Positions 16,427-26,353 of a DNA stretch of 64,000 nt are shown piece by piece. Each line of letters starts with the position of its first letter. Within the stretch, counting starts at the first letter, position 1. The stretch covers positions 1-64,000 of the forward strand of contig CAZGSD010000001.1 of NCBI GenBank assembly GCA_964528305.1, in the 5' to 3' direction. Under the pieces are notes generated by a model. It made no database searches, was not told where the DNA came from, and saw nothing but the letters and a program-made list of their open reading frames with translations. Both the position numbers and the translations under genes were made by a program. The DNA is from CAZGSD01 sp964528305 (GTDB lineage Bacteria; Patescibacteriota; Gracilibacteria; UBA1369).

Positions 16427-18649
16427 ATGGAAAAGTCCCCTAAACACATTTCTATAGCAATTAAACTATCTACCGCTCTACTGCTGGTTGGTGCGGTGGC
16501 TGCTGTGGCTATTTTTTATTTAAGTGGAAATGTTTATCGCGATAATTTACAGGAACAGATAACTAAAGACATACATACAATTGCTGAATCCAAAGAGGGC
16601 CATATACTGGAATTCCTCGAAGCACAGGCTAGCAGAGTTGTGGATTTTTCATCAGATGGATACATACGAGAAAAAACCGTGTCTATTGGGAAAAATCATC
16701 GAAGTAGTGATTTAAGGGATTTGAATGAGCATTTAATTAAAAATAAAAAATCCTTGTCACCACTCATTTCCCGCATCAATATTTTTGATTTGGAAGGAAA
16801 CGTAATTAGTTCGACTAGTGAAGATCAGCTTGGCCAGAATAAAAAGCAGGCCATGTATTTTAAAAAGGCTATTGAACTGGTTAAACTTCCTTATATTGAC
16901 ACATCAACACTGCAATCTGCTGACAATTCTGATTCATCAGAAAGAAATATTATAGTCAGTAATTTATTAACTGATCGGAGGACTCACCAGCCAATTGGGA
17001 TAATTGCCAATTATATATTGTTAGGTGAATTGAACGAGGTCCTTTCTGGCCACCGGGCAGCAGATTTGCGTGATAAATATCAGTATGAACAACCAGTTAA
17101 TCGATCTTATCATGACATAGAGTCCTATCTCATGAATAATGCTGGCTATTTTTTAACTGAATCTAAATACTTAGACAATGAAATTTTGACCCAAAAGGGA
17201 TCATTACGAGCTTCAAGTGCTTGTATTAATAACAAGGAAGATGTTCATGAAGTATATACAAATTATGCTGGAGAAAAAGTGTTGGGGGTGATTCACTGTC
17301 TCGAGTTTGAGCAGTTGGTATTGGCGGTAGAAATTCCGACAAGTGTTGCGTTTAAATCAATAGAGAAGGCCCGTGTGCAATTATTACAAACAACTATATT
17401 GATTTCCTTGTCCGGGGTTTTGATTACTATGATTCTGATGTGGACACTGATAAGGAAAATTTTAATTATTAAAAATTCTGTTAAAGCCATTAGTCGTGGT
17501 AAATTTGTGCAATTTGATATGCGTGGTCATGATGAGTTAAGTGAATTGTCTGAAGATATTAATGTGATGTCCCGTAAATTGGAACGCCGTGAAGCTGATT
17601 TGAAGAAGTTCCAGTTGGCCACGGAAAGCGCCAGTGATCAAGTGGTGATCACTGACAATAAAGGTATTGTTTTGTATGCAAATAAAGCCACTGAAAAAAT
17701 AACCGGCTTTAGTTTGAAAGAAATTATTGGCAAGAAAACCGGTTCACGTGATTTGTGGGGTGGTCAGATGCCCAAAGCTTTTTATAAAAACCTTTGGAAT
17801 ACCGTATTGGTGAAAAAGAAATTGTTTACCGGAGTGTTTTTGAATAAGCGTAAAAACGGTGAACATTATAAGGCGAAATCTAATATTTATCCTATTTTGG
17901 ATCATCGTGGACGAGTGGAATTTCTAGTTGCCGTGGAACGAGATGTAACAACAGAGGAAAATACGAAAGAGTTACGCAAGGAGTTTATATCTTTTTTGAG
18001 CCATCAATTCAGAACTCCTCTTTCACAGATTAAATGGGCAGTAGCTATGTTGCTAGGGAAAAGAGAAGGGTTGTCAGATAATGTTGTTGAATTATTGGGG
18101 ATGGTAAATGCCTCTAATCAGAATATGATTGATTTAATTAACACGTTACTACGAATTAATGAGGTGGAAAGTAAGAGAACTGAAGTAAAGGATAGCATTA
18201 TTGATTTATCTAAAATGATTAAGGAAATAACCAAGACTTTTGAATCTAATCTTAAAAAGAAAAAATTACGCGTTATTCGTAAGGTGCTTCCATCTTGTCG
18301 CGGATTAAAAATGGATGCAGCATTAGTCCGCGAGGTCGTATATAATTTGATTGATAATGCTATTCAATATAGCCCATCTGGATCTTCAATTTTTGTTAAC
18401 TGTCAAAAAGATAATGCTGAACTGTTTATTGAGGTTAGCGATCAAGGTGTGGGTATAGATACAACTGATCAGGCCCATATATTTGATAAATACTTCACTC
18501 TGCGCAAAGGAAATACAACCGGCCATGGACTGGGACTATATCTGGTCAAACTACTGATGGATAGTGTGAAAGGCAGAATTATGATCAGTAGCCAGAAAGG
18601 TCATGGCACAGCAATTAAATTAATTATACCAATCAAAAAATCAAAATGA
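16427..18649 (+). CDS. Membrane sensor histidine kinase with HAMP and PAS domains
   Basis: About 740 residues. Domains in order are a TM helix (about 12-34), an extracytoplasmic sensory domain (about 35-315, Cache-like in size), a TM helix (about 318-342), HAMP, a PAS domain (QVVITDNKGIVLYANKATEK), the HisKA box with phospho-histidine in FLSHQFRTPLSQIKW, and HATPase_c with NLIDNAIQYSPSG (N box), SDQGVGI (G1) and GHGLGLYLV (G2). It autophosphorylates and passes phosphate to the adjoining regulator. The frame opens at a TTG (16409) overlapping the pilB stop; ATG 16427 is preferred. Its position suggests it controls pilus or surface behaviour. Confidence 0.92.
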   Translation: MEKSPKHISIAIKLSTALLLVGAVAAVAIFYLSGNVYRDNLQEQITKDIHTIAESKEGHILEFLEAQASRVVDFSSDGYIREKTVSIGKNHRSSDLRDLNEHLIKNKKSLSPLISRINIFDLEGNVISSTSEDQLGQNKKQAMYFKKAIELVKLPYIDTSTLQSADNSDSSERNIIVSNLLTDRRTHQPIGIIANYILLGELNEVLSGHRAADLRDKYQYEQPVNRSYHDIESYLMNNAGYFLTESKYLDNEILTQKGSLRASSACINNKEDVHEVYTNYAGEKVLGVIHCLEFEQLVLAVEIPTSVAFKSIEKARVQLLQTTILISLSGVLITMILMWTLIRKILIIKNSVKAISRGKFVQFDMRGHDELSELSEDINVMSRKLERREADLKKFQLATESASDQVVITDNKGIVLYANKATEKITGFSLKEIIGKKTGSRDLWGGQMPKAFYKNLWNTVLVKKKLFTGVFLNKRKNGEHYKAKSNIYPILDHRGRVEFLVAVERDVTTEENTKELRKEFISFLSHQFRTPLSQIKWAVAMLLGKREGLSDNVVELLGMVNASNQNMIDLINTLLRINEVESKRTEVKDSIIDLSKMIKEITKTFESNLKKKKLRVIRKVLPSCRGLKMDAALVREVVYNLIDNAIQYSPSGSSIFVNCQKDNAELFIEVSDQGVGIDTTDQAHIFDKYFTLRKGNTTGHGLGLYLVKLLMDSVKGRIMISSQKGHGTAIKLIIPIKKSK

Positions 18650-19005
18650 AAAATATATTGTTGATAGAAGATGAGGAACTCACTGTGAAACTTTTTCAAA
18701 TGGCCGTGGAGCAAGCCGGCTATAGTATAGATGTGGCGATGACTGGGCAGGAAGCAACTGATTTATTACAAAAAAATAAGTACAAATTAGTAGTGATGGA
18801 TATGATTTTGCCTGGTATCAATGGTTTCACCATACTGAAGAAGCTCAGCCTTACTACAAATAAAGATACTCCTGTACTAGTTTTATCGAATTTAGGACAG
18901 GAAACGGATATGAATGAGGCGATTAAATTAGGGGCAAAAGACTACTTGATCAAATCCAATGTGACCATGGAAGATGTTGTGGAGAAGATTAAGAAGTTTT
19001 TGTAG
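18646..19005 (+). CDS. Single-domain response regulator (CheY-like)
   Basis: A 119-residue receiver with acidic pocket IEDEE (Glu8-Asp9-Glu10), phosphoacceptor Asp52 in VVMDMILPG, switch Ser in VLVLSNLG and conserved Lys in AKDYLIKS. It has no output domain. The start codon overlaps the kinase stop (ATGA), so it is translationally coupled and is the obvious cognate partner. A lone receiver probably acts by protein contact, for example on the pilus machinery or a second kinase, rather than as a DNA-binding regulator. Confidence 0.93.
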   Translation: MKNILLIEDEELTVKLFQMAVEQAGYSIDVAMTGQEATDLLQKNKYKLVVMDMILPGINGFTILKKLSLTTNKDTPVLVLSNLGQETDMNEAIKLGAKDYLIKSNVTMEDVVEKIKKFL

Positions 19006-19023
19006 TAGTGATGAATAGGCATC

Positions 19024-20415
19024 CTAGATGCGTTCCAGTTGATGGAGTTTATAGAGCACCTGCGCTACTTCGGCTCGGGTGGTATAGCTATGGGGGTTGA
19101 GGCTGGCCCCGGTGAAAAGTTCATGATCGCGGGAGAAACGGGCATAGGTGGCAAACCAATTGCCGGGTTGGACGTCGAGATAGGAGGGGCCAGCCGGCAG
19201 GGTTTCCTGTAAATTGCGTAATATTATAGCCAGAAACTCAGCGCGACTGACGGAACGATCCGGGCGATAATAACCATTATCTTCCCCAGACAGATAGCCT
19301 GTTACTATATTGGCAGCTTTGGCACGGCAGATATGCTGAAAAGCCCAGGCTGACTGCAGAACATCATAAAACGGTGGAATGCTGCGGCAATAATCGGCGG
19401 ATGAATCGAATTTGTTGAAAGTGATTAAGGCGATTTTAGCGATTTGATCGCGTTTCAGGAAACCGTTAGGCTCAAATGTCCCATCAGCATGACCAGTCAT
19501 GGCATTGATAGATTTAGCGTATTGAATAGCTGGGCAATAGGGGCTGTCGGCCGGGACATCTTTGAAATTGGCGCACAGTGGTGTGCCGGCGGGAAGTGTG
19601 ACTGTGGCGCTTGGCTGATCAACGGTAGTGGGAGATGGTGTGGTGGAATTACTGGAAGTTGCTCCGGTAGTGTTTTGAGTTGTGTTGGTGGAATTGGATT
19701 GATTGGAATTGGAAACTGTTGGAGGAGTGCTGACCGGTAATGATGTATCTACTTTAAAAGGCGGCAGTATAAAATCGGCATAATACCCTGTGTGGGCATA
19801 AAGTCTTAGAGTACAACTACTGATTTCACCAAAAACCGGCTGACCAAAAGTCACAGTATTGTCGCCTTTGTGTTTGGCATAGGTGGCAGGATTGATGCTC
19901 CCCAGACAACCTCCACTAACAGGGACGATCAAGCCGGGCTGAGTTGTGTAAATGGTGAAAGTAGGGAGGAAATTACTAGTTAGAGCAGGTACGGCAGAAA
20001 TCATTGTTATTTGCGGCGTAGCGGACTCCTTACTGATGACACGAAAGGGGGGGATGGCTACTTTGTTACTTACCTGCTCCAATTGGCCATTTATAGATTG
20101 TTGTAAAAAGACCTGACAATCAGCGTATAAGCCTTCTGGTAGTAGTAGATCGACGGCTATATCGCTGGCCGGTGTGATAGTGGTATTGGGCTTGGCCAGA
20201 CTGGCTTTAGCGCAGCTGCCTTCGCGGCCCAGTTCCCCGCTTTGGTCGGAGGAAATAGTGAATTGATGAACACCAAACCCCCTTTCTTCATAGTAATCAC
20301 GTAAGCGTAAGGTAGCCGGGGCAAGAGCGGCGTAGGCCGGGGCGACAGCTGTCGCCCCGGCGGTAATCAGGGACGTGATTAGTAATATTTTGGCGAGGTG
20401 TTGTTTTTTGACCAT
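19024..20415 (-). CDS. Secreted S-layer homology (SLH) protein, 463 aa
   Basis: The signal peptide spans about residues 7-30 (AYA-AL). The first ~240 mature residues are beta-rich with repeated patterns ending in Cys-containing segments, of unknown fold. A Ser/Thr/Asn-rich linker follows at about 240-280. Three SLH modules make up the C-terminus: FKDVPADSPYCPAIQYAK, FYDVLQSAWAFQHICRAK and SYLDVQPGNWFATYARF, each followed by a G-x-x-x-G-x-F-x-P/R-AE type second half. SLH triplets bind pyruvylated or similar secondary cell-wall polymers and anchor proteins to the surface. The gene lies 5 nt downstream of another SLH gene in the same orientation. Confidence 0.9.
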   Translation of the reverse strand: MVKKQHLAKILLITSLITAGATAVAPAYAALAPATLRLRDYYEERGFGVHQFTISSDQSGELGREGSCAKASLAKPNTTITPASDIAVDLLLPEGLYADCQVFLQQSINGQLEQVSNKVAIPPFRVISKESATPQITMISAVPALTSNFLPTFTIYTTQPGLIVPVSGGCLGSINPATYAKHKGDNTVTFGQPVFGEISSCTLRLYAHTGYYADFILPPFKVDTSLPVSTPPTVSNSNQSNSTNTTQNTTGATSSNSTTPSPTTVDQPSATVTLPAGTPLCANFKDVPADSPYCPAIQYAKSINAMTGHADGTFEPNGFLKRDQIAKIALITFNKFDSSADYCRSIPPFYDVLQSAWAFQHICRAKAANIVTGYLSGEDNGYYRPDRSVSRAEFLAIILRNLQETLPAGPSYLDVQPGNWFATYARFSRDHELFTGASLNPHSYTTRAEVAQVLYKLHQLERI

Positions 20416-20420
20416 TGAGT

Positions 20421-22364
20421 TTATTTTTTGTATCCCTTACCAGCACAGGCGCTACTACTAGCTGGCATACGATCGCTACCCAATTGAGGATCGGCTTCTA
20501 TAGCATCGCTATCGCTTTTTATGTCTGATTTCCATTGGGCCAGAGTGCCACTGTCTATATTGACGCTGGGGCGGCCGTCGAAAAAGGAGAAAGCCGTGCC
20601 GGAGTGGAAATAGCAATTGCCGCTCATAGTGGCATTACCCTGCAGAGCGGAGAGGCCGCCCAATTCATTGGCATAGCGTATGCCCATCTCAGGACGGCTG
20701 ATGGAGCTGGCCTGAGAGATGATATTGTTGCGAATAGTTGGATTGACATTGGCAGGACGTTTGGCAGCTGGCTCGTAATCCTGCAGAGTTACACCGAAAT
20801 AAATGGCAGCCTGGTCTTTGGTAGCGACATTATGCAGAGTGTTATTGGTAACTACTGCGTCTTTGGAAGCATAGAGCCCGATTCCCGCCCAGCCAGTGTT
20901 GCGTATATAATTGTTGCGAACAGTAGCACTGATGCTTTCATAATAATTAGGATTGACTGTGAGATCGAAAAACTCTGGACTGGTATCGAAACCAATACCG
21001 ATACCCATTTCACCAATATTTTCAAAAATGTTGTTTTCAATCAGAGCATTGGTGGCACCACCTTTGGCATAAACGCCATTGGAACAGGTATCATGTATAT
21101 AATTTCCGCTGACCACCATGTTATCACCATTAACATTGTCTACACCTTCAGCGTTACAATCCCCTGGGGTCTGGGATTTTCCTGTATCGTAAATTTCATT
21201 GTTGAGAATTTTGATATTGTCGCTATTGGGTTTGATTTTGATGGCATCACGTCCGGAGCCGTGAATTTTAGAGTTCTCAATAATGATGTCCGAACTTCCT
21301 TTTCTATCTCCTGGAATCCCCCAATCCCATTTGGTTTCGGTAGATACCGCATAAAACCCGCCAATTACCTCAACGCGGGAAAGGCGCCCACGATGGGCGT
21401 CAACATCGAAATAAACAGCGCTATCATAGTCATCTGCCCCTTGGGGTAGAGCTTTTTTGATCACCCCCCACTCTCCATCTTTGGACATGATAGTGATATC
21501 TGGTTCGCGTACGCGTATTTCCCCTTCCTGATAGGTACCATTGCGCAGTACGACTTTGTTGCCTGGATTGGCTGCGGCCACCGCCTTGGTGATAGTGCGA
21601 TAAGGTTTATCGATAGCACCTGTACCAGTAGTGTCATTGCCTGTGGTAGCAACATAGATTTCACCGCCAGCGGAAATGGGGGGGACTGAAGCTTGTGGTG
21701 GATTGACGGTTGATGTTGGACTTGGAGTCGGAGTAGGCGCGGGTGTGGGGGCCGGTGCTGGCGCTGGATCCAATGTAGGTGAAGATTCTGGAGGTGTTAA
21801 GACTACACTTTTCTTTTTCTGATAATTCCAGATGAATTGAGCTACATCACCACGTGTCATATTGTGGGATGGATTGGCTCCTTCTAGAGCTATACCGTTT
21901 TTCTGAGCGTCGGAGAGGTATTTGCTGTACCAGGTTTGACCATCCGGTTGCTTGGCAACTGGGTCATTGTAGGAATTGTAAACGATTTTCAGTACTTCGG
22001 CATAATTGATGTACTGTGACGGTTTGAATTGTCCATCCGGATAGCCTTTGATCACAGCCATAGTTTTGGCATGACAGACAAATGGCGCAAACCATTCATT
22101 TTTGACATCGCTGAAACAATAACCATTGGCTTTGACATCGCCATAAATGCTGGCCATCAACATTTTGGTAAATTCGGCTCTGTTGATGGGATTTAGTGGG
22201 CGATAGGTGCCATCGCTATAGCCGGAAATCACGCCGGTGTTGAAGAGTTCCTGTATGGCAATGCGATATTTGCTATTGGATATATCGCTCAAAGTACCTG
22301 CCGAAACGGTGGCTGCGGCAAATAAACTGAGCGTTATAGCGGCAAGGACCCTGTTAATTTTCAT
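20421..22364 (-). CDS. Secreted SLH protein with right-handed parallel beta-helix domain
   Basis: A 647-residue protein. The signal peptide is about 1-22 (VSA-GT). Three SLH modules lie at about 23-190 (SDISNSKYRIAIQELFN, CFSDVKNEWFAPFVCHAK, TWYSKYLSDAQKNG). A Pro/Thr/Ala linker of PAPTP repeats covers about 193-228. A right-handed beta-helix follows at about 232-640, marked by YVATTGNDTTGTGAIDKPYRTI (the DUF1565-type entry seen in pectate-lyase-like proteins) and repeated N-x-I/F-x-N turns. Such helices bind or cut polysaccharides; catalytic residues could not be identified. It is the first gene of a two-gene operon with the SLH gene at 19024. It is divergent from the helicase gene. Confidence 0.9.
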   Translation of the reverse strand: MKINRVLAAITLSLFAAATVSAGTLSDISNSKYRIAIQELFNTGVISGYSDGTYRPLNPINRAEFTKMLMASIYGDVKANGYCFSDVKNEWFAPFVCHAKTMAVIKGYPDGQFKPSQYINYAEVLKIVYNSYNDPVAKQPDGQTWYSKYLSDAQKNGIALEGANPSHNMTRGDVAQFIWNYQKKKSVVLTPPESSPTLDPAPAPAPTPAPTPTPSPTSTVNPPQASVPPISAGGEIYVATTGNDTTGTGAIDKPYRTITKAVAAANPGNKVVLRNGTYQEGEIRVREPDITIMSKDGEWGVIKKALPQGADDYDSAVYFDVDAHRGRLSRVEVIGGFYAVSTETKWDWGIPGDRKGSSDIIIENSKIHGSGRDAIKIKPNSDNIKILNNEIYDTGKSQTPGDCNAEGVDNVNGDNMVVSGNYIHDTCSNGVYAKGGATNALIENNIFENIGEMGIGIGFDTSPEFFDLTVNPNYYESISATVRNNYIRNTGWAGIGLYASKDAVVTNNTLHNVATKDQAAIYFGVTLQDYEPAAKRPANVNPTIRNNIISQASSISRPEMGIRYANELGGLSALQGNATMSGNCYFHSGTAFSFFDGRPSVNIDSGTLAQWKSDIKSDSDAIEADPQLGSDRMPASSSACAGKGYKK

Positions 22365-22474
22365 ATAAATTGGTAATGAAACTAAGCGTGTACAGTATCT
22401 CTAAAAAGCTTGGCATTGTCCAGTTAGCATGCCCAGAAAGGACTATAAAGTGCGGCACCTTGGAAACTTCCCGT

Positions 22475-22502
22475 TTGACTTTCCTGAAAAATCTTATATA
22501 AT
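22475..22502 (+). promoter_or_regulatory. Predicted promoter and ~90-nt structured leader of the DEAD-box helicase gene
   Basis: TTGACT at 22475-22480, 16-nt spacer, TATAAT at 22497-22502. The leader to ATG 22602 can fold: AGTAG near 22550 opposes CTACT near 22575. Long folded leaders are common in cold-inducible helicase mRNAs; that link is only an inference here. Confidence 0.55.
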
Positions 22503-22601
22503 GCAGGCCTTATTTCAGGTATTTAGATTGCATTGGCTTTTAGCTAAGTAGAGGAAACTCGCGCGATTTAAATCCTACTAGCTAGTTAAAGCTATTTGTA
22601 T

Positions 22602-23861
22602 ATGTTTCAAAAAAGAGAGCATCGTAGTTTTTCCGGACAGAGAAATTCTTCCGGATCAAGAAGTGGTTTCCAGAGATCCGAGGGCCGTCGACCATTCGGT
22701 CGTGGTGGGCAGCGTCCGCGCATGCACAAAAGCCCCCGTCTGGGTGGTACTTCCATCAGTATTGATCAGTTGATCAATAAGATACAACTGGAAAGCGTAT
22801 CCAAAGAAATCGCCCCAGAAATCAAGCATAAATTTGCGGATTTTCCTTTTGATGAGAGACTGAAGAGAAGTATAGCTCAAAAAGGCTATATCATACCTAC
22901 ACCTATTCAGGACCAGGCTATCCCCCATTTGCTGGATGGCCGTGATGTGATTGGACTGGCCAATACTGGTGCCGGTAAAACGGCTGCTTTTCTGCTGCCG
23001 ATTATCAATAAAATTCTGGCGGATAGAACACAAAAAGCTATAATTTTGACACCGACGCGTGAATTGGCCGTGCAGATTCAGGATGAATTGCGCAGCTTTA
23101 CCCAGGGCATGAATTTATACTCTGTGCTTTGTATCGGTGGTACCAATATCAATCAGCAGGCTCGTCATATCAAAATGCCTTTCAATTTTCTGATTGGTAC
23201 GCCCGGCCGCGTGATCGATTTGTATCAAAGAAAATGGCTGCATCTGGACCGCTTCCAGAACGTGGTACTGGATGAGGCCGATCGCATGGTAGATATGGGG
23301 TTTATCAATGACATGAAACTGGTGTTTGCCCAACTGAAGAAAGAAAGACAGACTTTCTTTTTCACGGCTACTTTTGATGCGCAGGTAGAAGGCCTGGTGC
23401 AGCAATTTCTGAATAATCCAGTGAAAGTATCAGTAATTCAGCGACAAACCTCATCTAATATAGAGCAGGATGTCATCAAGGTTGGAGACAATAGTAAAAA
23501 AATGCCGGCTTTGGTTCAGTTACTGGCTAAACCAGAATTTGAGAGAGTTTTGGTGTTTGGCCGTACCAAATTTGGAGTGGAAAAAATCTCCAAAGGACTG
23601 CGGCAGCATGGCTTCCGAGCCGACTCTATTCACGGCAATAAATCTCAGAATTACCGTCTCAAAGCTTTGAAAGCTTTCAAAGCTGGACAAGTACAGGTTT
23701 TGATAGCTACGGATATAGCGGCGCGCGGCTTGGACATCAATAATGTCAGCCATGTGATTAACTATGATTTGCCAGCTAATTATGAGGACTATATACATCG
23801 CATCGGCCGAACTGGTCGCGCTGATAAAAAAGGTATAGCTCTCAGCTTAATCGCTGCCTAA
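22602..23861 (+). CDS. DEAD-box ATP-dependent RNA helicase
   Basis: About 419 residues. The N-terminus is an Arg/Gly/Ser-rich RNA-binding head (about 1-50). The core carries Q motif (IPTPIQDQAIP), Walker A ANTGAGKTA, PTRELA, TPGR, DEAD in VLDEADRMVD, motif III as FFTATF (instead of the usual SAT) and motif VI HRIGRTGRADKKG. It remodels RNA during ribosome assembly or mRNA decay. The protein stops about nine residues after motif VI, so it lacks the usual C-terminal extension. ATG 22602 is preferred to the TTG at 22596. Its last 20 nt overlap the convergent gltX gene. Confidence 0.94.
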   Translation: MFQKREHRSFSGQRNSSGSRSGFQRSEGRRPFGRGGQRPRMHKSPRLGGTSISIDQLINKIQLESVSKEIAPEIKHKFADFPFDERLKRSIAQKGYIIPTPIQDQAIPHLLDGRDVIGLANTGAGKTAAFLLPIINKILADRTQKAIILTPTRELAVQIQDELRSFTQGMNLYSVLCIGGTNINQQARHIKMPFNFLIGTPGRVIDLYQRKWLHLDRFQNVVLDEADRMVDMGFINDMKLVFAQLKKERQTFFFTATFDAQVEGLVQQFLNNPVKVSVIQRQTSSNIEQDVIKVGDNSKKMPALVQLLAKPEFERVLVFGRTKFGVEKISKGLRQHGFRADSIHGNKSQNYRLKALKAFKAGQVQVLIATDIAARGLDINNVSHVINYDLPANYEDYIHRIGRTGRADKKGIALSLIAA

Positions 23862-25485
23862 CCCTCGCCTCTCCCAGTACACGCATGATGGCATAGAGAT
23901 CTGGGGACTGGGCTCTGCCAGTTAAAATAACACGAAGAATCTGGGTAATATCGCCAAAATGCCCCCGATATTGCCCTGGATTTTCCTTGAACAGTTTTAC
24001 TTCTGGCGCAAAACCGAGACTTACTGCTATTTGTTTAATTTTATCCAGCCAAACTTCTTTGCTATCGTCGGCCTGATAGGTTTCCAGGAATTTCTGGCGG
24101 GCGGACTGGCCGATATCGGTGGGGATATGTGGCAACAAAGCCGCTAAATCCCATTTCAGGCCCTGATAGATTTGATCAAAGAAAAAGCCATAATACTCCA
24201 AAGCCTGGGACCATTTGGCTAAATCTTTGCGTTGATTGGGATTATCTTTGTCCATGGACAGTATTTGTAGCCAATATTCCTTGTCCCCCATCAGAGCGGC
24301 TAGATCTGGCGCATAAGTCGTAGCCCACTCCAAGGCCAATTGATAGGACTGTTCGGGCTGCATATTCCCAATCACGTTGGTAGAGATATTGTCCAGTTTT
24401 TTGAAATCTAATAGAGCCCCACTACTGCCAATACTTTTGATTTTCAATTGATAATCCGATAGTGGCGCCATGCTGTTTTGCCTGCGCCAGGGCTCAAAAC
24501 CAGAATCGGCTACAGTCATCAGATAGTCGATAATACTTGGCACCGGATAGCCCTGCTCGAAATAATAGCTGACACTGGCCTCGGGATCTTTTCGTTTACT
24601 GAGTTTCCTACGATTGCCCTCATCCAATTTCTGAATGGGCGCGATATGGGCATATTGTGGAGCTGTCCAGCCCATGACCTTGAATAACTGTAAATGCAGC
24701 GGCAGAGAGGCAAACCATTCATCTCCACGAATGACATGAGTAGTACCCATCAGATGATCGTCGATAATATGGGCGAAATGATAGGTGGGGAGGCCGTCTG
24801 ATTTGAGCAAAACTGTATCGGCGTCCTCTTCCGGCAATTCTAATTTGCCTTTGATTAAATCCTCTACTTTGAAGCGGCGGGCGGAGTTGCCTTCGTTGCG
24901 TAGACGTATGACGGGTTTTTGACCGGCGGCGAGGGCTTGTTCCACCTCAGCCAGGGATTTGTTGCGCCAGACTGCCCACTGTTTGTAATAGCCGGGTTTA
25001 AGCTTCATAGCTGATTGTTTGGCGCTGATTCCTTCTAATTCTTCTGGGCTGCAGAAACAGGCGTAGGCTTTGCCTTCAGTTACCAGCTGCCTGGCATAGG
25101 CTTGATAAATCTCGGCGCGCTGGCTCTGTGTATAGGGGCCATAGGCGCCTTTTTCTCCATTCAGAGCCGCTCCTTCATCAGCCACAATTCCAAATTTCTC
25201 CAGTGATTCTATGACCAGCTCAGCGGCGCCCTGCACTTCCCTCTTTTTATCGGTGTCTTCCAATCGCAGAAAAAAGACCCCCTCACTTTGCCTGGCCAAT
25301 CTATAGTTGATCAAAGCGGTGTAAACTGTCCCGATATGCATAAATCCGGTGGGACTGGGTGCCATACGCGTGACCATTGCGCTTGCTGGAAGTGTACGCC
25401 CTGGGAATTTTTCGGCTAACTCCGTGATCGATGGAAGTGGCTTGGGGAAAAGCAAATCAGCTAATTTCGAATTATCATCATACAT
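23842..25485 (-). CDS. gltX: Glutamyl-tRNA synthetase
   Basis: A 547-residue class I synthetase. The HIGH-type motif is in APSPTGFMHIGTVYTALINY, and the KMSKS-type loop is KLSKRKDPEAS. RGDEWFASLPLHLQLF and the YHFAHIIDDHLMGTTHVIRG region match GluRS. The C-terminal anticodon-binding helices are present. There is no GatCAB or GlnRS in the window, so whether it is discriminating cannot be told. It overlaps the helicase gene tail to tail by 20 nt. It has a ~37-residue N-terminal extension before the catalytic domain compared with typical GluRS. Confidence 0.96.
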   Translation of the reverse strand: MYDDNSKLADLLFPKPLPSITELAEKFPGRTLPASAMVTRMAPSPTGFMHIGTVYTALINYRLARQSEGVFFLRLEDTDKKREVQGAAELVIESLEKFGIVADEGAALNGEKGAYGPYTQSQRAEIYQAYARQLVTEGKAYACFCSPEELEGISAKQSAMKLKPGYYKQWAVWRNKSLAEVEQALAAGQKPVIRLRNEGNSARRFKVEDLIKGKLELPEEDADTVLLKSDGLPTYHFAHIIDDHLMGTTHVIRGDEWFASLPLHLQLFKVMGWTAPQYAHIAPIQKLDEGNRRKLSKRKDPEASVSYYFEQGYPVPSIIDYLMTVADSGFEPWRRQNSMAPLSDYQLKIKSIGSSGALLDFKKLDNISTNVIGNMQPEQSYQLALEWATTYAPDLAALMGDKEYWLQILSMDKDNPNQRKDLAKWSQALEYYGFFFDQIYQGLKWDLAALLPHIPTDIGQSARQKFLETYQADDSKEVWLDKIKQIAVSLGFAPEVKLFKENPGQYRGHFGDITQILRVILTGRAQSPDLYAIMRVLGEARVRQRLS

Positions 25486-25620
25486 GTCGGTGCTTTTAGT
25501 TTTTTTAGTTAAAGGCTGTCACGTGCGCGAGTCTAGCATAAAAAGACAAAATAGGATATAATATGAAGATTTATTTATTTGTATTTGCTCTCGCCTGTGA
25601 TTTCTCTCAACCCTTTTATC

Positions 25621-26133
25621 ATGGATGCTCCGGCCTGCCTGCGCTTGCCAGAAAAACTAACAAGCGCTCGTTTGCTGTTAAAGCCGCTGTCGGCAGAATG
25701 GTTGGACGAAATTTTTGCCGCCAATCAGGGGAATGTTAGTCAGTATTTTTATAAATTTGATTTGCGGGATGATTTGCAGACTTGGATTAATGAAAGTCGT
25801 CGTGAAGCAGCGCGTGGTCAAAAAGTAGCCATGGTGATACTGGATGGTATCGGTGGAGAGTTTTTGGGTATGGTTTCCTTGTTGCGATTGGCGACGGCAC
25901 CAGAGGTGGGAATATGGTTAAAGGAGGGGGCACAAGGTTATGGATATGCCCAAGAAGCTATTAGGACTCTACTTAAATGGCATAGATTGAATTTTGGATA
26001 CTGTAATGTGATACGCTATTTGGTTGAACCAACCAATGCCGCCAGCGTAAAACTGGCTTTGCGCCTGAATGGACGTTATCGTGGACAGGTGCGCAACCCA
26101 GAGGGGCGGATTTTCCAGGAATTCTGGTTGTAA
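25621..26133 (+). CDS. GNAT-family N-acetyltransferase (RimJ/RimL-like)
   Basis: About 170 residues. It transfers acetyl from acetyl-CoA to an amine, in this subfamily often a protein N-terminus. The CoA-binding loop is GAQGYGYAQEAIRTLLKW (Q/RxxGxG/A pattern), preceded by the strand VGIWLK. The C-terminal VIRYLVEPTNAASVKLALRLNG matches the conserved N-xxS region of RimJ/RimL proteins. The frame opens with TTG at 25579, but ATG 25621 is the better start. It is divergent from gltX; a TATAAT lies near 25557. The substrate is unknown. Confidence 0.82.
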   Translation: MDAPACLRLPEKLTSARLLLKPLSAEWLDEIFAANQGNVSQYFYKFDLRDDLQTWINESRREAARGQKVAMVILDGIGGEFLGMVSLLRLATAPEVGIWLKEGAQGYGYAQEAIRTLLKWHRLNFGYCNVIRYLVEPTNAASVKLALRLNGRYRGQVRNPEGRIFQEFWL

Positions 26134-26353
26134 GCGTGTTTAGTCAGGTGTGTAGTCATATTTTTAGGGTGGAAGTTTTTTGCTGTGAGTGATGATTAGG
26201 AATTATCGTGATTTCCCTTTTATTTAAGCTGTTTGAGTTTTATCGCCAGTCTTAGGTTTAGTAATGATTAACATTATTTGTCAAGTGGTAAAACTGGTTA
26301 GTCGGCAGTTTAGTGTTATAGTCCAAAGGTATTTTATAATCTATATTTCAAAT

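Noticed and set aside
20535..21449. 304-codon plus-strand ORF opposite the beta-helix gene
   Set aside because: It is antisense to a protein with signal peptide, SLH modules and beta-helix repeats. Its composition mirrors the repetitive coding strand.
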